Shown: positions 54,659-63,398 of the stretch, in pieces | How positions within the stretch are numbered: position 1 is the first letter of the stretch | How the letters are laid out: every line of letters starts with the position of its first letter | Origin: Alphaproteobacteria bacterium | GTDB lineage: Bacteria; Pseudomonadota; Alphaproteobacteria; UBA828 | Length of the DNA stretch: 64,000 bases | Direction: 5' to 3' | Assembly: GCA_022823305.1 (NCBI GenBank) | Contig: JAJDXK010000004.1 | Coordinates: 62,001 to 126,000, forward strand | Translations under genes and position numbers: made by a program | The notes under the pieces: generated by a model | Seen by the model: only the letters and a program-made list of their open reading frames with translations | Database searches by the model: none | What the model was told of the DNA's origin: nothing

Positions 54659-56437
54659 ATGCAGACCTACAGCGCACCGCTCCGCGACATGCGCTTCGTG
54701 CTCAACGAGCTGCTCGACGTGGGCACGCTCAGCACGCTGCCCGGCTACGAGGACGCGACGCCCGACGTGATCGACGCCATGATCGAGGAGGGCGCCAAGC
54801 TCTGCGAGAACACGCTGCTGCCGCTCAACCGCCCGGCCGACGAGGAGGGCTGCCACTACGAGAACGGCGTGGTGCGCACGCCGCAGGGTTACAAGGAGGC
54901 CTACCGGACCTTCGTCGATGCCGGCTGGACCGGCGTCACGCTGGCGCCCGACTACGGCGGCAAGGGGCTGCCGCAGCTCATCAGCATGGTCTTCGACGAG
55001 ATGGTCTGCTCGACCAATCTGGCCTTCGGCGTCTATCCGCTGCTCTCCAACGGCGCCGCGGCGCTGATCGAGCTGCACGCGACGGAGGCGCTCAAGCAGG
55101 CCTACCTGCCCCGCCTCGCCGACGGCACCTGGAGCGGCACCATGTGCCTGACCGAGCCCCACTGCGGCACCGACCTCGGCCTGATTCGCACCAAGGCGGT
55201 GCCGACGGGCGAGGGCCGCTATGCGATCTCCGGCACCAAGATCTTCATCTCCGCCGGCGAGCACGACCTCACCGAGAACATCGTCCACCTGGTACTGGCG
55301 AAGCTGCCCGATGCGCCGGCGGGCGTGCGCGGCATCAGCCTCTTCCTAGTGCCGAAGCGCACGCTGGACGCCGACGGCACGCCGGGGCCCGCCAACGGCG
55401 TCTCCTGCGGCTCGATCGAGGAGAAGATGGGCATCCACGGCTCCGCCACCTGCGTGATGCACTTCGAGGAGGCGGAGGGCTACCTGATCGGCGCGCCGCA
55501 CAAGGGCTTGCGCTGCATGTTCACGATGATGAACGGCGCCCGCCTCGGCGTCGGGCTGCAGGGCCTGGGCCTCGGCGAGACCGCCTACCAGAGCGCGACG
55601 GCTTACGCGAAGGACCGGCGCCAGGGGCGCGGGCTCGCCGGCGCGGAGGAGCCGGAGGCCACCGCCGACCCCATCATCGTCCACCCCGACGTGCGCCGCA
55701 TGCTGCTCACCCAGCGCGCCATCAACGAGGGCGCCCGCGCGTTCGCCTACTGGGTCGCGCTGCAGCTCGACATCTCCCGCAGGCACGAGGACTCCTCGGT
55801 GCGCGAGGACGCGGACGAGCTGGTCCAGCTCATGACGCCGATCATCAAGGCCTTCTTCACCGACTACGGCTTCGAGGCCACCAACCTCGCACTCCAGGTC
55901 CACGGCGGGCACGGCTACATCCGCGAGCACGGCATGGAGCAGCTCGTGCGCGACGCGCGGATCAGCCAGATCTACGAGGGCGCGAACGGCATCCAGGCGC
56001 TCGACCTGGTGGGCCGCAAGCTGCCGCAGCGGGCCGGCCGCTACCTGCGCCACTTCTTCCACCCTGCCGTGGAGTTCGTCGAGGCCAACAAGGACGACCC
56101 CGAGCTCGCCGACATCGTGGCGCCCGTGGGCAAGGCGCTCGGCAAGCTGCAGACCGCCACGCTGGTCATCGCCCAGCGCGGGCTCGGCGATCCCGAGGAG
56201 GCGGGTGCCGCGGCCTCCGACTACCTCCGCATGTTCGGGCTGGTGGCGGTCGGCTACATGTGGTGCCAGATGGCAAAGCTCGCCCGCGACAAGCAGAACG
56301 GCGAGGCCTTCTACGACACCAAGCTCAAGACCGCGCGCTTCTACGTGCAGAAGGTCCTGCCGGACTCGGCCGGGCTCTTCCTCAAGATCATGGCCGGCAA
56401 GGGCGCGGTCATGGCCCACGAGGCCGAGGAGTTCTAG
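54659..56437 (+). CDS. Acyl-CoA dehydrogenase (long DmdC/FadE-like form)
   Basis: A 592-residue flavoprotein of the long acyl-CoA dehydrogenase subgroup with an extra C-terminal domain. The FAD/substrate blocks are MCLTEPHCGTDLG, ISGTKIFISAGEHD and QVHGGHGYIREHGMEQLVRD; the catalytic Glu is probably Glu440 in QIYEGANGIQALDL. It oxidises an acyl-CoA to the 2-enoyl-CoA and passes electrons to ETF. AGGAGAG precedes the ATG. It is followed 18 bases later by the CoA-transferase-like pair, likely the same operon. Confidence 0.94.
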   Translation: MQTYSAPLRDMRFVLNELLDVGTLSTLPGYEDATPDVIDAMIEEGAKLCENTLLPLNRPADEEGCHYENGVVRTPQGYKEAYRTFVDAGWTGVTLAPDYGGKGLPQLISMVFDEMVCSTNLAFGVYPLLSNGAAALIELHATEALKQAYLPRLADGTWSGTMCLTEPHCGTDLGLIRTKAVPTGEGRYAISGTKIFISAGEHDLTENIVHLVLAKLPDAPAGVRGISLFLVPKRTLDADGTPGPANGVSCGSIEEKMGIHGSATCVMHFEEAEGYLIGAPHKGLRCMFTMMNGARLGVGLQGLGLGETAYQSATAYAKDRRQGRGLAGAEEPEATADPIIVHPDVRRMLLTQRAINEGARAFAYWVALQLDISRRHEDSSVREDADELVQLMTPIIKAFFTDYGFEATNLALQVHGGHGYIREHGMEQLVRDARISQIYEGANGIQALDLVGRKLPQRAGRYLRHFFHPAVEFVEANKDDPELADIVAPVGKALGKLQTATLVIAQRGLGDPEEAGAAASDYLRMFGLVAVGYMWCQMAKLARDKQNGEAFYDTKLKTARFYVQKVLPDSAGLFLKIMAGKGAVMAHEAEEF

Positions 56438-56455
56438 GGGGAGAAGGCGCGCGCC

Positions 56456-57289
56456 GTGACCGAGACGCTGTCCCTCGACCGGCTGGCGGGTCGGGTTGCC
56501 GACGGTGCGGTGCTGGCGCTGCCGCCGGACTATTCCTTCGTGCCCATGGCGGCGGTACGCGCGCTGGTGCGCCGGCCCGTGCGCAATCTGAACCTGTTGA
56601 CGGTGCCGCAGGCCGGCATCGCCGCGGACCTGCTGATCGGCGCCAGCTGCGTCGCCACCATCGAGACCGCGGCGGTGAGCCTGGGCGAGCTGGGCAATGC
56701 GCCGCGCTTCACCGCGGCGGTCGAGGGCGGCCGGCTCGCGATCCGCGAATCCACATGCCCGGCGATCCACGCGGCGCTGCAGGCGGGCGAGAAGGGCGTG
56801 CCCTTCATGCCCCTGCGCGGGCTCATCGGCTCGGACCTTGTCGCGGCCCGGCCCGACTGGCGGGTGATCGACAACCCGCTGGCGGACGGCGGCGACCCCA
56901 TCGTCGTGCTGCCGGCGCTCCGGCCCGATGTCGCGCTCTTCCACGCACCTTTCGCCGACGAGCAGGGCAACGTCTGGCTGGGCGCGCGGCGCGAGCTCGT
57001 GACCATGGCCCATGCCGCGCGCGAGACCCTGGTCACGGTCGAGGAGGTGCGCGCGTGCGACCTGCTGGCCGACGACGCGCTCGCCGCCGGCACCCTGCCC
57101 GCGCTCTACGTCACGGCGCTGGCCGAGGCGCCCGAAGGCGCCTGGCCGCTCGGGCTCCCGGGCCGCTACGAGGCCGACCGCGACCACCTCGCCGAATACG
57201 CGCGGCTCGCAGCCAGCGAGGAGGGCTTCGCGGAATACTGCGCGGAGCACGTGGACGAGGACGTGACCGGCCTCTGCGCCGCCGAATGA
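56456..57289 (+). CDS. CoA-transferase-like subunit A (glutaconate CoA-transferase/IpdA type)
   Basis: A 277-residue class I CoA-transferase alpha-like subunit. Family blocks include an N-terminal DGAVLALP segment, the IRESTCPAIHAALQAGEKG segment with Glu98, and VPFMPLRGLIGSDL. It resembles glutaconate CoA-transferase and the steroid-ring hydrolase subunit IpdA. The chain needs its partner, encoded next with a four-base overlap (ATGA). Start is GTG. Whether it transfers CoA or hydrolyses a cyclic CoA ester depends on the partner's active site. Confidence 0.82.
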   Translation: MTETLSLDRLAGRVADGAVLALPPDYSFVPMAAVRALVRRPVRNLNLLTVPQAGIAADLLIGASCVATIETAAVSLGELGNAPRFTAAVEGGRLAIRESTCPAIHAALQAGEKGVPFMPLRGLIGSDLVAARPDWRVIDNPLADGGDPIVVLPALRPDVALFHAPFADEQGNVWLGARRELVTMAHAARETLVTVEEVRACDLLADDALAAGTLPALYVTALAEAPEGAWPLGLPGRYEADRDHLAEYARLAASEEGFAEYCAEHVDEDVTGLCAAE

Positions 57290-58014
57290 ACCCGGACAAG
57301 ACCGCGCTCCTGATCGAGACCATCGCCGGCATGCTGGAGGGCCTCGGCCGTGTCGCGGTCGGGGCCTCCTCGCCCATTCCGGCGGCGGCGGCGCTGCTCG
57401 CGCGCGAGCGGGGCGGCGGCAGGCCCGCGCTCAGCCTGCTGGGCAGCCAGGCCGGGAGCGACATGACAGACGGCGGGCGCGAGCTCTTCGACCGCGCCGG
57501 CCAGGGCCGCATCGACGCCTTCTTCCTCGGCGGCGTGCAGATCGACGGCGGCGCCAGCATCAATCTGGTGGGCACCGGCCCGCACCCGGCGGCAAGCAAG
57601 CGCTTCCCCGGCTCCTACGGCTCGGCCTACCTCTACTTCGTGGTGCCGCGCGTGATCCTCTTCCGCATCGAGCACACGCCGCGCACGCTGGTGCGCAAGG
57701 TGGACTTCGTGAGCGCGCCGGGCACCAGCCCAGCCGGCGTCTACAGGCCGGGCGGACCCTACGCGCTGGTGACCGGGCGCTGCGTCTTCCGCTTCGCGCC
57801 GGAGGCCAGGCGCTTCCGCCTCGTCTCGCTGCATCCCGGCCACGATCTCGACGAGGTGCGGACCAATACCGGCTTCGACTTCGACTGCAACGAGGAGCCG
57901 CCCGTGACGCCGGCGCCCGAGCCGGAGACGCTGGCGCTCATCCGCGGCCCCGTGGGCGAGGCGCTGGCCGAGGTCTATCCCCGCTTCGCTGCCGGCCTGC
58001 GGGATGGCAATTGA
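57286..58014 (+). CDS. CoA-transferase-like subunit B (IpdB/GctB type) with Gln at the nucleophile position
   Basis: A 242-residue partner of the preceding subunit. In transferases of this class a Glu in the motif near residue 54 attacks the acyl-CoA. Here the aligned stretch ALSLLGSQAGSDM has Gln55, so the covalent CoA-transfer route appears lost. This pattern is consistent with members that act as hydrolases of ring CoA esters, as described for IpdAB. The SINLVGTGPHPAASKRFPGS segment is family-typical. Encoded in overlap with subunit A, downstream of an acyl-CoA dehydrogenase. Confidence 0.82.
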   Translation: MNPDKTALLIETIAGMLEGLGRVAVGASSPIPAAAALLARERGGGRPALSLLGSQAGSDMTDGGRELFDRAGQGRIDAFFLGGVQIDGGASINLVGTGPHPAASKRFPGSYGSAYLYFVVPRVILFRIEHTPRTLVRKVDFVSAPGTSPAGVYRPGGPYALVTGRCVFRFAPEARRFRLVSLHPGHDLDEVRTNTGFDFDCNEEPPVTPAPEPETLALIRGPVGEALAEVYPRFAAGLRDGN

Positions 58015-58040
58015 GATTTAAGCAAAGGCCGCAGCAAGAT
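58011..58040 (+). promoter_or_regulatory. Weak promoter candidate before the ArsI-like gene
   Basis: TTGAGA (58011-58016, 5 of 6) overlaps the upstream stop codon; CAAGAT (58035-58040) is 18 bases on but matches a -10 poorly. The surrounding stretch is clearly more AT-rich than its neighbours. Confidence 0.25.
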
Positions 58041-58117
58041 AAGGCGTAGTGCGGCGGTGACACGGGGCGGGAAATCGGTGTAAACGGGGCGTGCCGGCCG
58101 CAGGCAAGAGGAAGAAG

Positions 58118-58543
58118 ATGATGAAGCGCGTCCACATCGCCCTCACGGTAAACGACCTGGACCGCTCGGTCGCGTTCTACTCGACCCTCTTCGGCGCCGA
58201 GCCGACGGTGCTGAAGCAGGACTACGCGAAGTGGATGCTGGAGGATCCGCGCGTGAACCTCTCGATCACGACTGGCTGCGGCGCGCCTGGGGTGGATCAT
58301 CTCGGCATCCAGACCGAGACGGCGGACGAGCTTGGCGCGCTCGCAGGCCGCCTCAAGGCCGCGGGCGAGCGCCACATCGACCAGGCTGACGCGCACTGCT
58401 GCTATGCGCGCGGCGACAAGACCTGGGTCTACGACCCGGAGGGCGTGGCGTGGGAGACCTTCCACACCACCGGCGCGATCACCCGCTACGGCGAGGACCT
58501 CGCACCCGGGACCGGCGCGCGATCGGACGCGGCCGGCAACTGA
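58118..58543 (+). CDS. ArsI/CadI-like VOC (glyoxalase-fold) protein
   Basis: A 141-residue single-domain VOC protein matching the ArsI/CadI group. The iron-site residues are His6 (RVHIALTV), His61 (VDHLGIQ) and Glu113 (AWETFH), and a vicinal cysteine pair Cys94-Cys95 lies in AHCCYARGDKTW, the hallmark of ArsI C-As lyases, which cleave the methyl-arsenic bond of methylarsenite. DYAKWMLEDP is also group-typical. Two ATGs (58118, 58121) follow a GAGG site; I give the first. No other arsenic or cadmium resistance gene is near, so the role needs testing. Confidence 0.78.
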   Translation: MMKRVHIALTVNDLDRSVAFYSTLFGAEPTVLKQDYAKWMLEDPRVNLSITTGCGAPGVDHLGIQTETADELGALAGRLKAAGERHIDQADAHCCYARGDKTWVYDPEGVAWETFHTTGAITRYGEDLAPGTGARSDAAGN

Positions 58544-58606
58544 CGGGCCGCACTGCCTGCAACAAGGAACTGAAGAAGAAGAACGTACCCTAACACGGAG
58601 TTACCC

Positions 58607-60010
58607 ATGTCATCATCGAATCCGGCGTTCCTCACCGCCGGGGAGGCTGCCGAGGCCATCCAGGCCCGGCGGCTGAGCCCGGTCGACCTCGTTGACGCCC
58701 TGCTCGCCCGCATCGACGCCCACGACGAGACGATTCACGCCTTCGCCGCGGTGTACCGCGACGAGGCGCGGGCCTGCGCCGAGGCCGCGCACAAGGCGAT
58801 CCGCGCCGGCCACGCCATCGGCCCCTGGCACGGCGTGCCGATCGCGCTCAAGGACATCATCGACATGGAGGGCCGCATCACCACGGGCGGCAGCAAGCAC
58901 TGGGAGAGGCGCGTCTCACCCACCACGGCAACTCTCGCGCGCCGGCTGATCGAGGCCGGGATGATCGTCATCGGCAAGGCCAACACGGTGGAATTCGCCA
59001 TGGGCGGCTGGGGCACCAACCGGCACATGGGCTCGCCGCGCAACCCGTGGGACGCCGAGGTGCACCGCGCCGCCGGCGGCTCCAGCAGCGGTTCCGGCGC
59101 CTCGGTCGCCGCCCGCCTCGTGCCCTGGGCGATCGGCACCGACACCGGCGGCTCCGTGCGCATTCCCTCGGCATGGTGCGGGCTCGCCGGCCTCAAGGCG
59201 ACCATCGGGCGGATCAGCGCCGCAGGCGTCCTGCCGCTCGCGCACACCCTCGACACGCCGGGCCCGATGACGCGCTCGGTGGAGGACGCGGCCCGGCTCT
59301 ACGACCTGCTGCAGGGACCGGACCCGGCCGATCCGGCGACGCTGCGCCATCCGCCCGACGACCCCATGCCCCACCTGCGCCGGGGCGTCGCGGGCCTGCG
59401 CCTCGGCATCGCGACCGAGGCCGAGCGGCGCGGCGTCGATGCCGAGGTGCTGGCCGCCTACGACGCCGCCGTGGACGAACTGGAACGCCTGGGCGCCCGC
59501 TGCGAGACGCTGGCGTTGCCGCGCTCGGCGGCCGACTACGGCGCCCGCGTGGGCAAGCTGATCGGCACCGAGGGCTACTTCCACGTGGGCGCGCTGACCG
59601 ACGACCCCTCGCTTCCCATCGACGACGACGTGCGCCCGCGCATCGGGCTGGGCAAGGGTGTTTCCGCCGTCGACTACCTCGCCCTGCTGCGGACGCGCGA
59701 CGAGGACAAGCGGACCGCCGCGGCCGCGATGGAGGGATTCGACGCCTACCTCACGCCGGGCACGCTGACGCCGGCGCCGGCGGTGGCCGAGATCGACCAG
59801 TCGATGACGCCGGCCCACTTCACGCGGCTCGTCAACTGGCTGGAGTGGTGCGCGCTCGTGGTGCCTGACGGCTTCAGCGCAGGCGGACTGCCGACGGCGC
59901 TCCACGTCGTCTGCCGCGGGCACGACGAGGCGACGGCGCTGCGCATCGGCTGGGCCTACGAGCAGGCCACGGCGTGGCGCCTGCGCACGCCCCCCGGCCT
60001 CGACGCCTGA
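58607..60010 (+). CDS. Amidase signature family protein
   Basis: A 467-residue amidase. The Ser-cisSer-Lys triad is Lys82 (PIALKDIID), a Ser in GGSSSGSG near 159 and Ser183 in GTDTGGSVRIP. The family hydrolyses amides and carbamates, and includes GatA-like transamidases, but GatB/GatC are not adjacent. A CACGGAG ribosome site precedes the ATG. The deacetylase, CxxC protein and CobW genes downstream may be co-transcribed. Confidence 0.92.
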   Translation: MSSSNPAFLTAGEAAEAIQARRLSPVDLVDALLARIDAHDETIHAFAAVYRDEARACAEAAHKAIRAGHAIGPWHGVPIALKDIIDMEGRITTGGSKHWERRVSPTTATLARRLIEAGMIVIGKANTVEFAMGGWGTNRHMGSPRNPWDAEVHRAAGGSSSGSGASVAARLVPWAIGTDTGGSVRIPSAWCGLAGLKATIGRISAAGVLPLAHTLDTPGPMTRSVEDAARLYDLLQGPDPADPATLRHPPDDPMPHLRRGVAGLRLGIATEAERRGVDAEVLAAYDAAVDELERLGARCETLALPRSAADYGARVGKLIGTEGYFHVGALTDDPSLPIDDDVRPRIGLGKGVSAVDYLALLRTRDEDKRTAAAAMEGFDAYLTPGTLTPAPAVAEIDQSMTPAHFTRLVNWLEWCALVVPDGFSAGGLPTALHVVCRGHDEATALRIGWAYEQATAWRLRTPPGLDA

Positions 60011-60085
60011 GCGGCGCCGGCGGCGGTTGTCAGCGCCCGCCGGCACTCGTAGTCTCCGCGCCAATCAAGCCGAGAGGAGGTCGCG

Positions 60086-60991
60086 ATGGCCAAGAAGGAA
60101 ATCTTCGTGGGGATCGGCGTGGACGTCGATTCGGTGGCGGGGCAGATCGGCTCCTACGCCGGCGGCGAGTCGCCGAGCGACATCTCGCGGGGCGTGTTCG
60201 CCTCCGAGGTCGGCGTCCCCCGCATGCTCAAGCTCTTCGACCGGGCGGGCATCTGCACGAGCTGGTTCATCCCCGGCCACTCGATCGAGACCTTCCCGAA
60301 GGAGATGAAGGCAGTCGCCGCCGCGGGCCACGAGATCGGGCTGCACGGCTACACCCACGAGAACCCGATCGCGATGACGCCCGAGCAGGAGGCCGACGTC
60401 CTCGACAAGTCCCTGGACCTGGCCACCAAGCTCGCCGGCAAGGCGCCGACCGGCTACGTGGCGCCCTGGTGGGAGATGAGCGCCTACACGCCGCACCTGC
60501 TTATGGAGCGCGGCATCAAGTACGACCACAGCCAGATGCACCACGACTTCGAACCCTACTGGATGCGGATCAACGAGGAGTGGACGCTGATCGACTACTC
60601 CAAGCCGGCGAAGACGTGGATGAAGCCGATGAAGAAGGGCACCACCTTCCCCATCGTGCAGATTCCGGGGAGCTGGTACCTCGACGACCTGCCGCCGATG
60701 ATGTTCATGAAGAAGGTGCCGAACTCCGGCGGCTGGACCAACCCGCGCGACATCGAGGACTGGTGGCGCGACCAGTTCGACTGGGTCTATCGCGAGATGG
60801 ACTACGCGGTCTACACGCTCACCATCCACCCCGACATCTCGGGCCGGCCCCAGACCCTGCTGATGCTGGAGCGCATCATCGCCCACATCGCCGCCCACGA
60901 AGGCGTGATCTGGGCGACCTTCGACGAGATCGCCGACGACTTCATCAAGCGCCGGCCCTTCAAGGGCAAGCGGGGCGGCAGGAAGAAGTAG
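60086..60991 (+). CDS. NodB-fold polysaccharide deacetylase family protein
   Basis: A 301-residue NodB-homology protein. Asp13 and Asp15 (GVDVDSV) supply the base and first metal ligand; His87 and His91 in [10 protein letters not shown] form the second motif. The lack of a signal peptide and its Trp-rich insert (about residue 128-200) resemble cytosolic PuuE/allantoinase-type or imidase members rather than secreted chitin deacetylases. An imide or N-acyl substrate is plausible next to an amidase. Confidence 0.85.
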   Translation: MAKKEIFVGIGVDVDSVAGQIGSYAGGESPSDISRGVFASEVGVPRMLKLFDRAGICTSWFIPGHSIETFPKEMKAVAAAGHEIGLHGYTHENPIAMTPEQEADVLDKSLDLATKLAGKAPTGYVAPWWEMSAYTPHLLMERGIKYDHSQMHHDFEPYWMRINEEWTLIDYSKPAKTWMKPMKKGTTFPIVQIPGSWYLDDLPPMMFMKKVPNSGGWTNPRDIEDWWRDQFDWVYREMDYAVYTLTIHPDISGRPQTLLMLERIIAHIAAHEGVIWATFDEIADDFIKRRPFKGKRGGRKK

Positions 60992-61004
60992 GCCGGCGCC
61001 CGCG

Positions 61005-61352
61005 ATGTGCGCGCTCTGCGGCGTCTTCAGCGACGGCCCGCACTGGACCGAGGCAGGCACCGATGCGGGCCGCAGCACCGCGGCGCCGAGCGGGCGGGAG
61101 CGTCACCTGGAGCGCGCGCGCCGGCTCGCGCTTCTGAACCGCGTGCTCGGCCTCTACGGCTGTGCCGCCGACGACTGGGCCGGCGCGCACTACATGGTGC
61201 AGCGGCGGAGCGGCGGCGCCACCGAGATGGCGAGCGACCTGCCGACGCTCTGGGCCGCGCTCGAGAGCCTGACCGGGCAGGCGCCCGACCCCCTCGACCC
61301 CGCCCTGGTCGCGCGGCTGGAAGGCGGGCCGGCGGAGCGCGGGGCGCTTTGA
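61005..61352 (+). CDS. Small CxxC protein of unknown function
   Basis: A 115-residue protein opening with MCALCGVFSDGPHW, so a CxxC pair lies at residues 2-5. The body is helical with HYMVQRRSGG in the middle. I do not recognise a family. It starts 14 bases after the deacetylase stop and ends 14 bases before the CobW gene, so co-expression is likely. The CxxC and the metal chaperone-like neighbour suggest a metal-bound protein, which is inference only. Confidence 0.7.
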   Translation: MCALCGVFSDGPHWTEAGTDAGRSTAAPSGRERHLERARRLALLNRVLGLYGCAADDWAGAHYMVQRRSGGATEMASDLPTLWAALESLTGQAPDPLDPALVARLEGGPAERGAL

Positions 61353-61365
61353 AGGCGGGCGAACG

Positions 61366-62418
61366 ATGGCGGCCTACGCGAAACTGACCCCGGTCATCGT
61401 CGTCACAGGCTTCCTCGGCAGCGGCAAGACGACGCTGCTGAACCGCATGCTGCGCCACCCTTCCCTCGCCGACGCCGCGGTGCTGGTCAACGAGTTCGGC
61501 GCCGTCGGCCTCGACCACTTCCTGGTCGAGGCGATGGACGAGAACACCGTGCTGCTGGAGAGCGGCTGCCTCTGCTGCACCATCCGGGGCGACCTCAAGG
61601 ACTCGATCCTCGCGCTCAACAGCCGCCGCGCCCGGGGCGAAATCCCGCCCTACCGGCAGCTCATCGTGGAGACCACGGGCCTCGCCGACCCGGCGCCCAT
61701 CCTCTTCACCCTCAGCGCGGACACGGTGTTGAAGCACCACTATCGCCTGGGCTCGGTGATAACGACGGTGGACGGCGTGAACGGGCTCAGCCAGCTCGAT
61801 CGCCACCCGGAATCGGTGAAGCAGGCGACGGTGGCGGACCGGATCGTGCTGACCAAGTCCGACATCGCCGAGGCCGCGACGCTGGAGCGCCTGCGCGCGA
61901 GGCTCGCGCGGCTCAACGGCTCCGCCGAGCTGATCGTCGCCGTGAACGGCCAGGTCGACGTGCCGCGCCTGCTGCGCGCCGATGTCTACGATCCGCGCAC
62001 CAAGGGGGCCGAGGTGCGCCGCTGGCTCGCGGCCGAGGCCAAGAAGGACGCGGCCGAAGCAGGCGCCGGCCACGCGCATGCGCACGACGTCTCGCGCCAC
62101 GACGAGCACATCCGCTCCTTCACGCTGAGCTTCGAGGGCGCGCTCGACTGGACCGCCTTCGGCATCTGGCTGACCATGCTGCTGCACAGCCACGGCGAGC
62201 GCGTGCTGCGGGTGAAGGGCATCCTCAACGTCGCCGGCATCGAGGCCCCGGTGGTGGTCAACGGCGTGCAGCACGTGGTCCACCCGCCGATCCACCTCGC
62301 CGCCTGGCCGGGCGAGGACCGCCGCTCGCACATCGTCTTCATCGTCGACGACCTGGCGCAGGTGGACATCGAGCGCTCGCTCGCCGCCTTCAACCGCCTG
62401 GCCGCCGAGGCCGCCTGA
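61366..62418 (+). CDS. CobW/P47K family metal-trafficking GTPase
   Basis: A 350-residue G3E GTPase. The P-loop is GFLGSGKTT (15-23), the metal motif CLCC is at 68-71, and TKSD is the guanine-specificity motif near residue 163. A His-rich stretch near 228-245 (GHAHAHDV and DEHI) could bind Zn or Co. Such proteins insert metals into partner enzymes. Its neighbours are metal-dependent hydrolases (deacetylase, amidohydrolase genes), a likely target. Confidence 0.93.
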   Translation: MAAYAKLTPVIVVTGFLGSGKTTLLNRMLRHPSLADAAVLVNEFGAVGLDHFLVEAMDENTVLLESGCLCCTIRGDLKDSILALNSRRARGEIPPYRQLIVETTGLADPAPILFTLSADTVLKHHYRLGSVITTVDGVNGLSQLDRHPESVKQATVADRIVLTKSDIAEAATLERLRARLARLNGSAELIVAVNGQVDVPRLLRADVYDPRTKGAEVRRWLAAEAKKDAAEAGAGHAHAHDVSRHDEHIRSFTLSFEGALDWTAFGIWLTMLLHSHGERVLRVKGILNVAGIEAPVVVNGVQHVVHPPIHLAAWPGEDRRSHIVFIVDDLAQVDIERSLAAFNRLAAEAA

Positions 62419-62428
62419 GGAGAACGCC

Positions 62429-63373
62429 ATGCCGGAGAAGATCGCGATCGTGGGCGTGGGCCTCGTGGGCAGCGCCTGGGCCATCGTCTTCGCCCGCGCC
62501 GGCCACCGGGTCGCGCTCTACGACGCAACGGAGGGCCAGTGCGAGGCCGCGCTCGCGCGCATCGAGACCAACCTCGAGGCGCTGCAAGGCCACGGGCTGA
62601 TCGACGACCCGGCCGCGGCACGGGCGCGCATCGCCGTCTCCACCGGCCTCGCCGACGCGCTGGACGGCGCGGCCTACGCGCAGGAGAGCGTGTTCGAGCG
62701 CGCCGACGTGAAGCGCGCGGTCTACGAGCGGATCGACGGCATCGCCGGGCCCGACCTCGTCGTCGGCTCGTCGTCCTCCGGCATTCCCTGCTCGACCTTC
62801 ACCGAGGGGCTGGACATCGGCCCGCGCTGCCTGGTCGCCCACCCCATCAACCCGCCCTACGTGATCCCGCTGGTGGAGATGGTGCCGGCCCCCTGGACCG
62901 AGGAGGAGACGGCGAGCCGCTGCTGGGCGCTGATGGAGGCGGCCGGCATGAAGCCGGTCAGGCTCACGCGGGAGATCGACGGCTTCATCGCCAACCGGCT
63001 GCAGGCGGCGCTGCTCTGGGAAGCCTTCCGCCTGCTGGAGGGCGGCTACGCCACGGCCAAGGACATCGACACCACGATCTCGGCCGGTCTCGGCCGGCGC
63101 TGGGCCTTCATCGGGCCCTTCGAGACCATCGACCTCAACGCGCCGGGCGGCCTCGCCGACTTCTGCGCCCGGCTGCACGACGGCTTCTACGAATTCGTCA
63201 AGCAGAGCGAGCCGGCCCAGCCGCTCTCCGACGCAGTGGTTTCCAAGGCGCACGAGGAACGCCGCGGCCGTCTGCCGATGGCCGAGCACGGCGACCGCCA
63301 GGCCTGGCGCGACCGCCGCCTCATGGGCCTCGCCGCGCACCTCCGCGACGCAGGGCGCGACGCGGGGGAATAG
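62429..63373 (+). CDS. 3-hydroxyacyl-CoA dehydrogenase family (CryL1/L-carnitine dehydrogenase-like) protein
   Basis: A 314-residue NAD dehydrogenase of the lambda-crystallin/L-gulonate or L-carnitine dehydrogenase type: IAIVGVGLVGSAWAIVFARAG at the N-terminus (5-25), HPINPPYVIPLVE holding the catalytic His, and the C-terminal GLGRRWAFIGPFETIDLNAPGG motif specific to this group. It oxidises a 3-hydroxy acid rather than a long acyl-CoA. It lies 10 bases after the CobW gene. Confidence 0.9.
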   Translation: MPEKIAIVGVGLVGSAWAIVFARAGHRVALYDATEGQCEAALARIETNLEALQGHGLIDDPAAARARIAVSTGLADALDGAAYAQESVFERADVKRAVYERIDGIAGPDLVVGSSSSGIPCSTFTEGLDIGPRCLVAHPINPPYVIPLVEMVPAPWTEEETASRCWALMEAAGMKPVRLTREIDGFIANRLQAALLWEAFRLLEGGYATAKDIDTTISAGLGRRWAFIGPFETIDLNAPGGLADFCARLHDGFYEFVKQSEPAQPLSDAVVSKAHEERRGRLPMAEHGDRQAWRDRRLMGLAAHLRDAGRDAGE

Positions 63374-63398
63374 ACAGGAAGCCGGTCGGCGCCGGCTC

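Noticed and set aside
54616-58014. Long plus-strand open frame running over the acyl-CoA dehydrogenase gene and ending in the CoA-transferase B gene
   Set aside because: Only its last 242 codons, from 57286, are a real protein; the upstream part is a frame-shifted Arg/Ala-rich reading of the dehydrogenase and subunit A.
56456-58014. Ordinary 3-oxoacid or glutaconate CoA-transferase
   Set aside because: The nucleophilic Glu position in subunit B appears to be Gln55, so covalent transfer is unlikely.
58607-60010. GatA subunit of the tRNA amidotransferase
   Set aside because: GatB and GatC are not adjacent and the context is metabolic; the sequence fits a general amidase.
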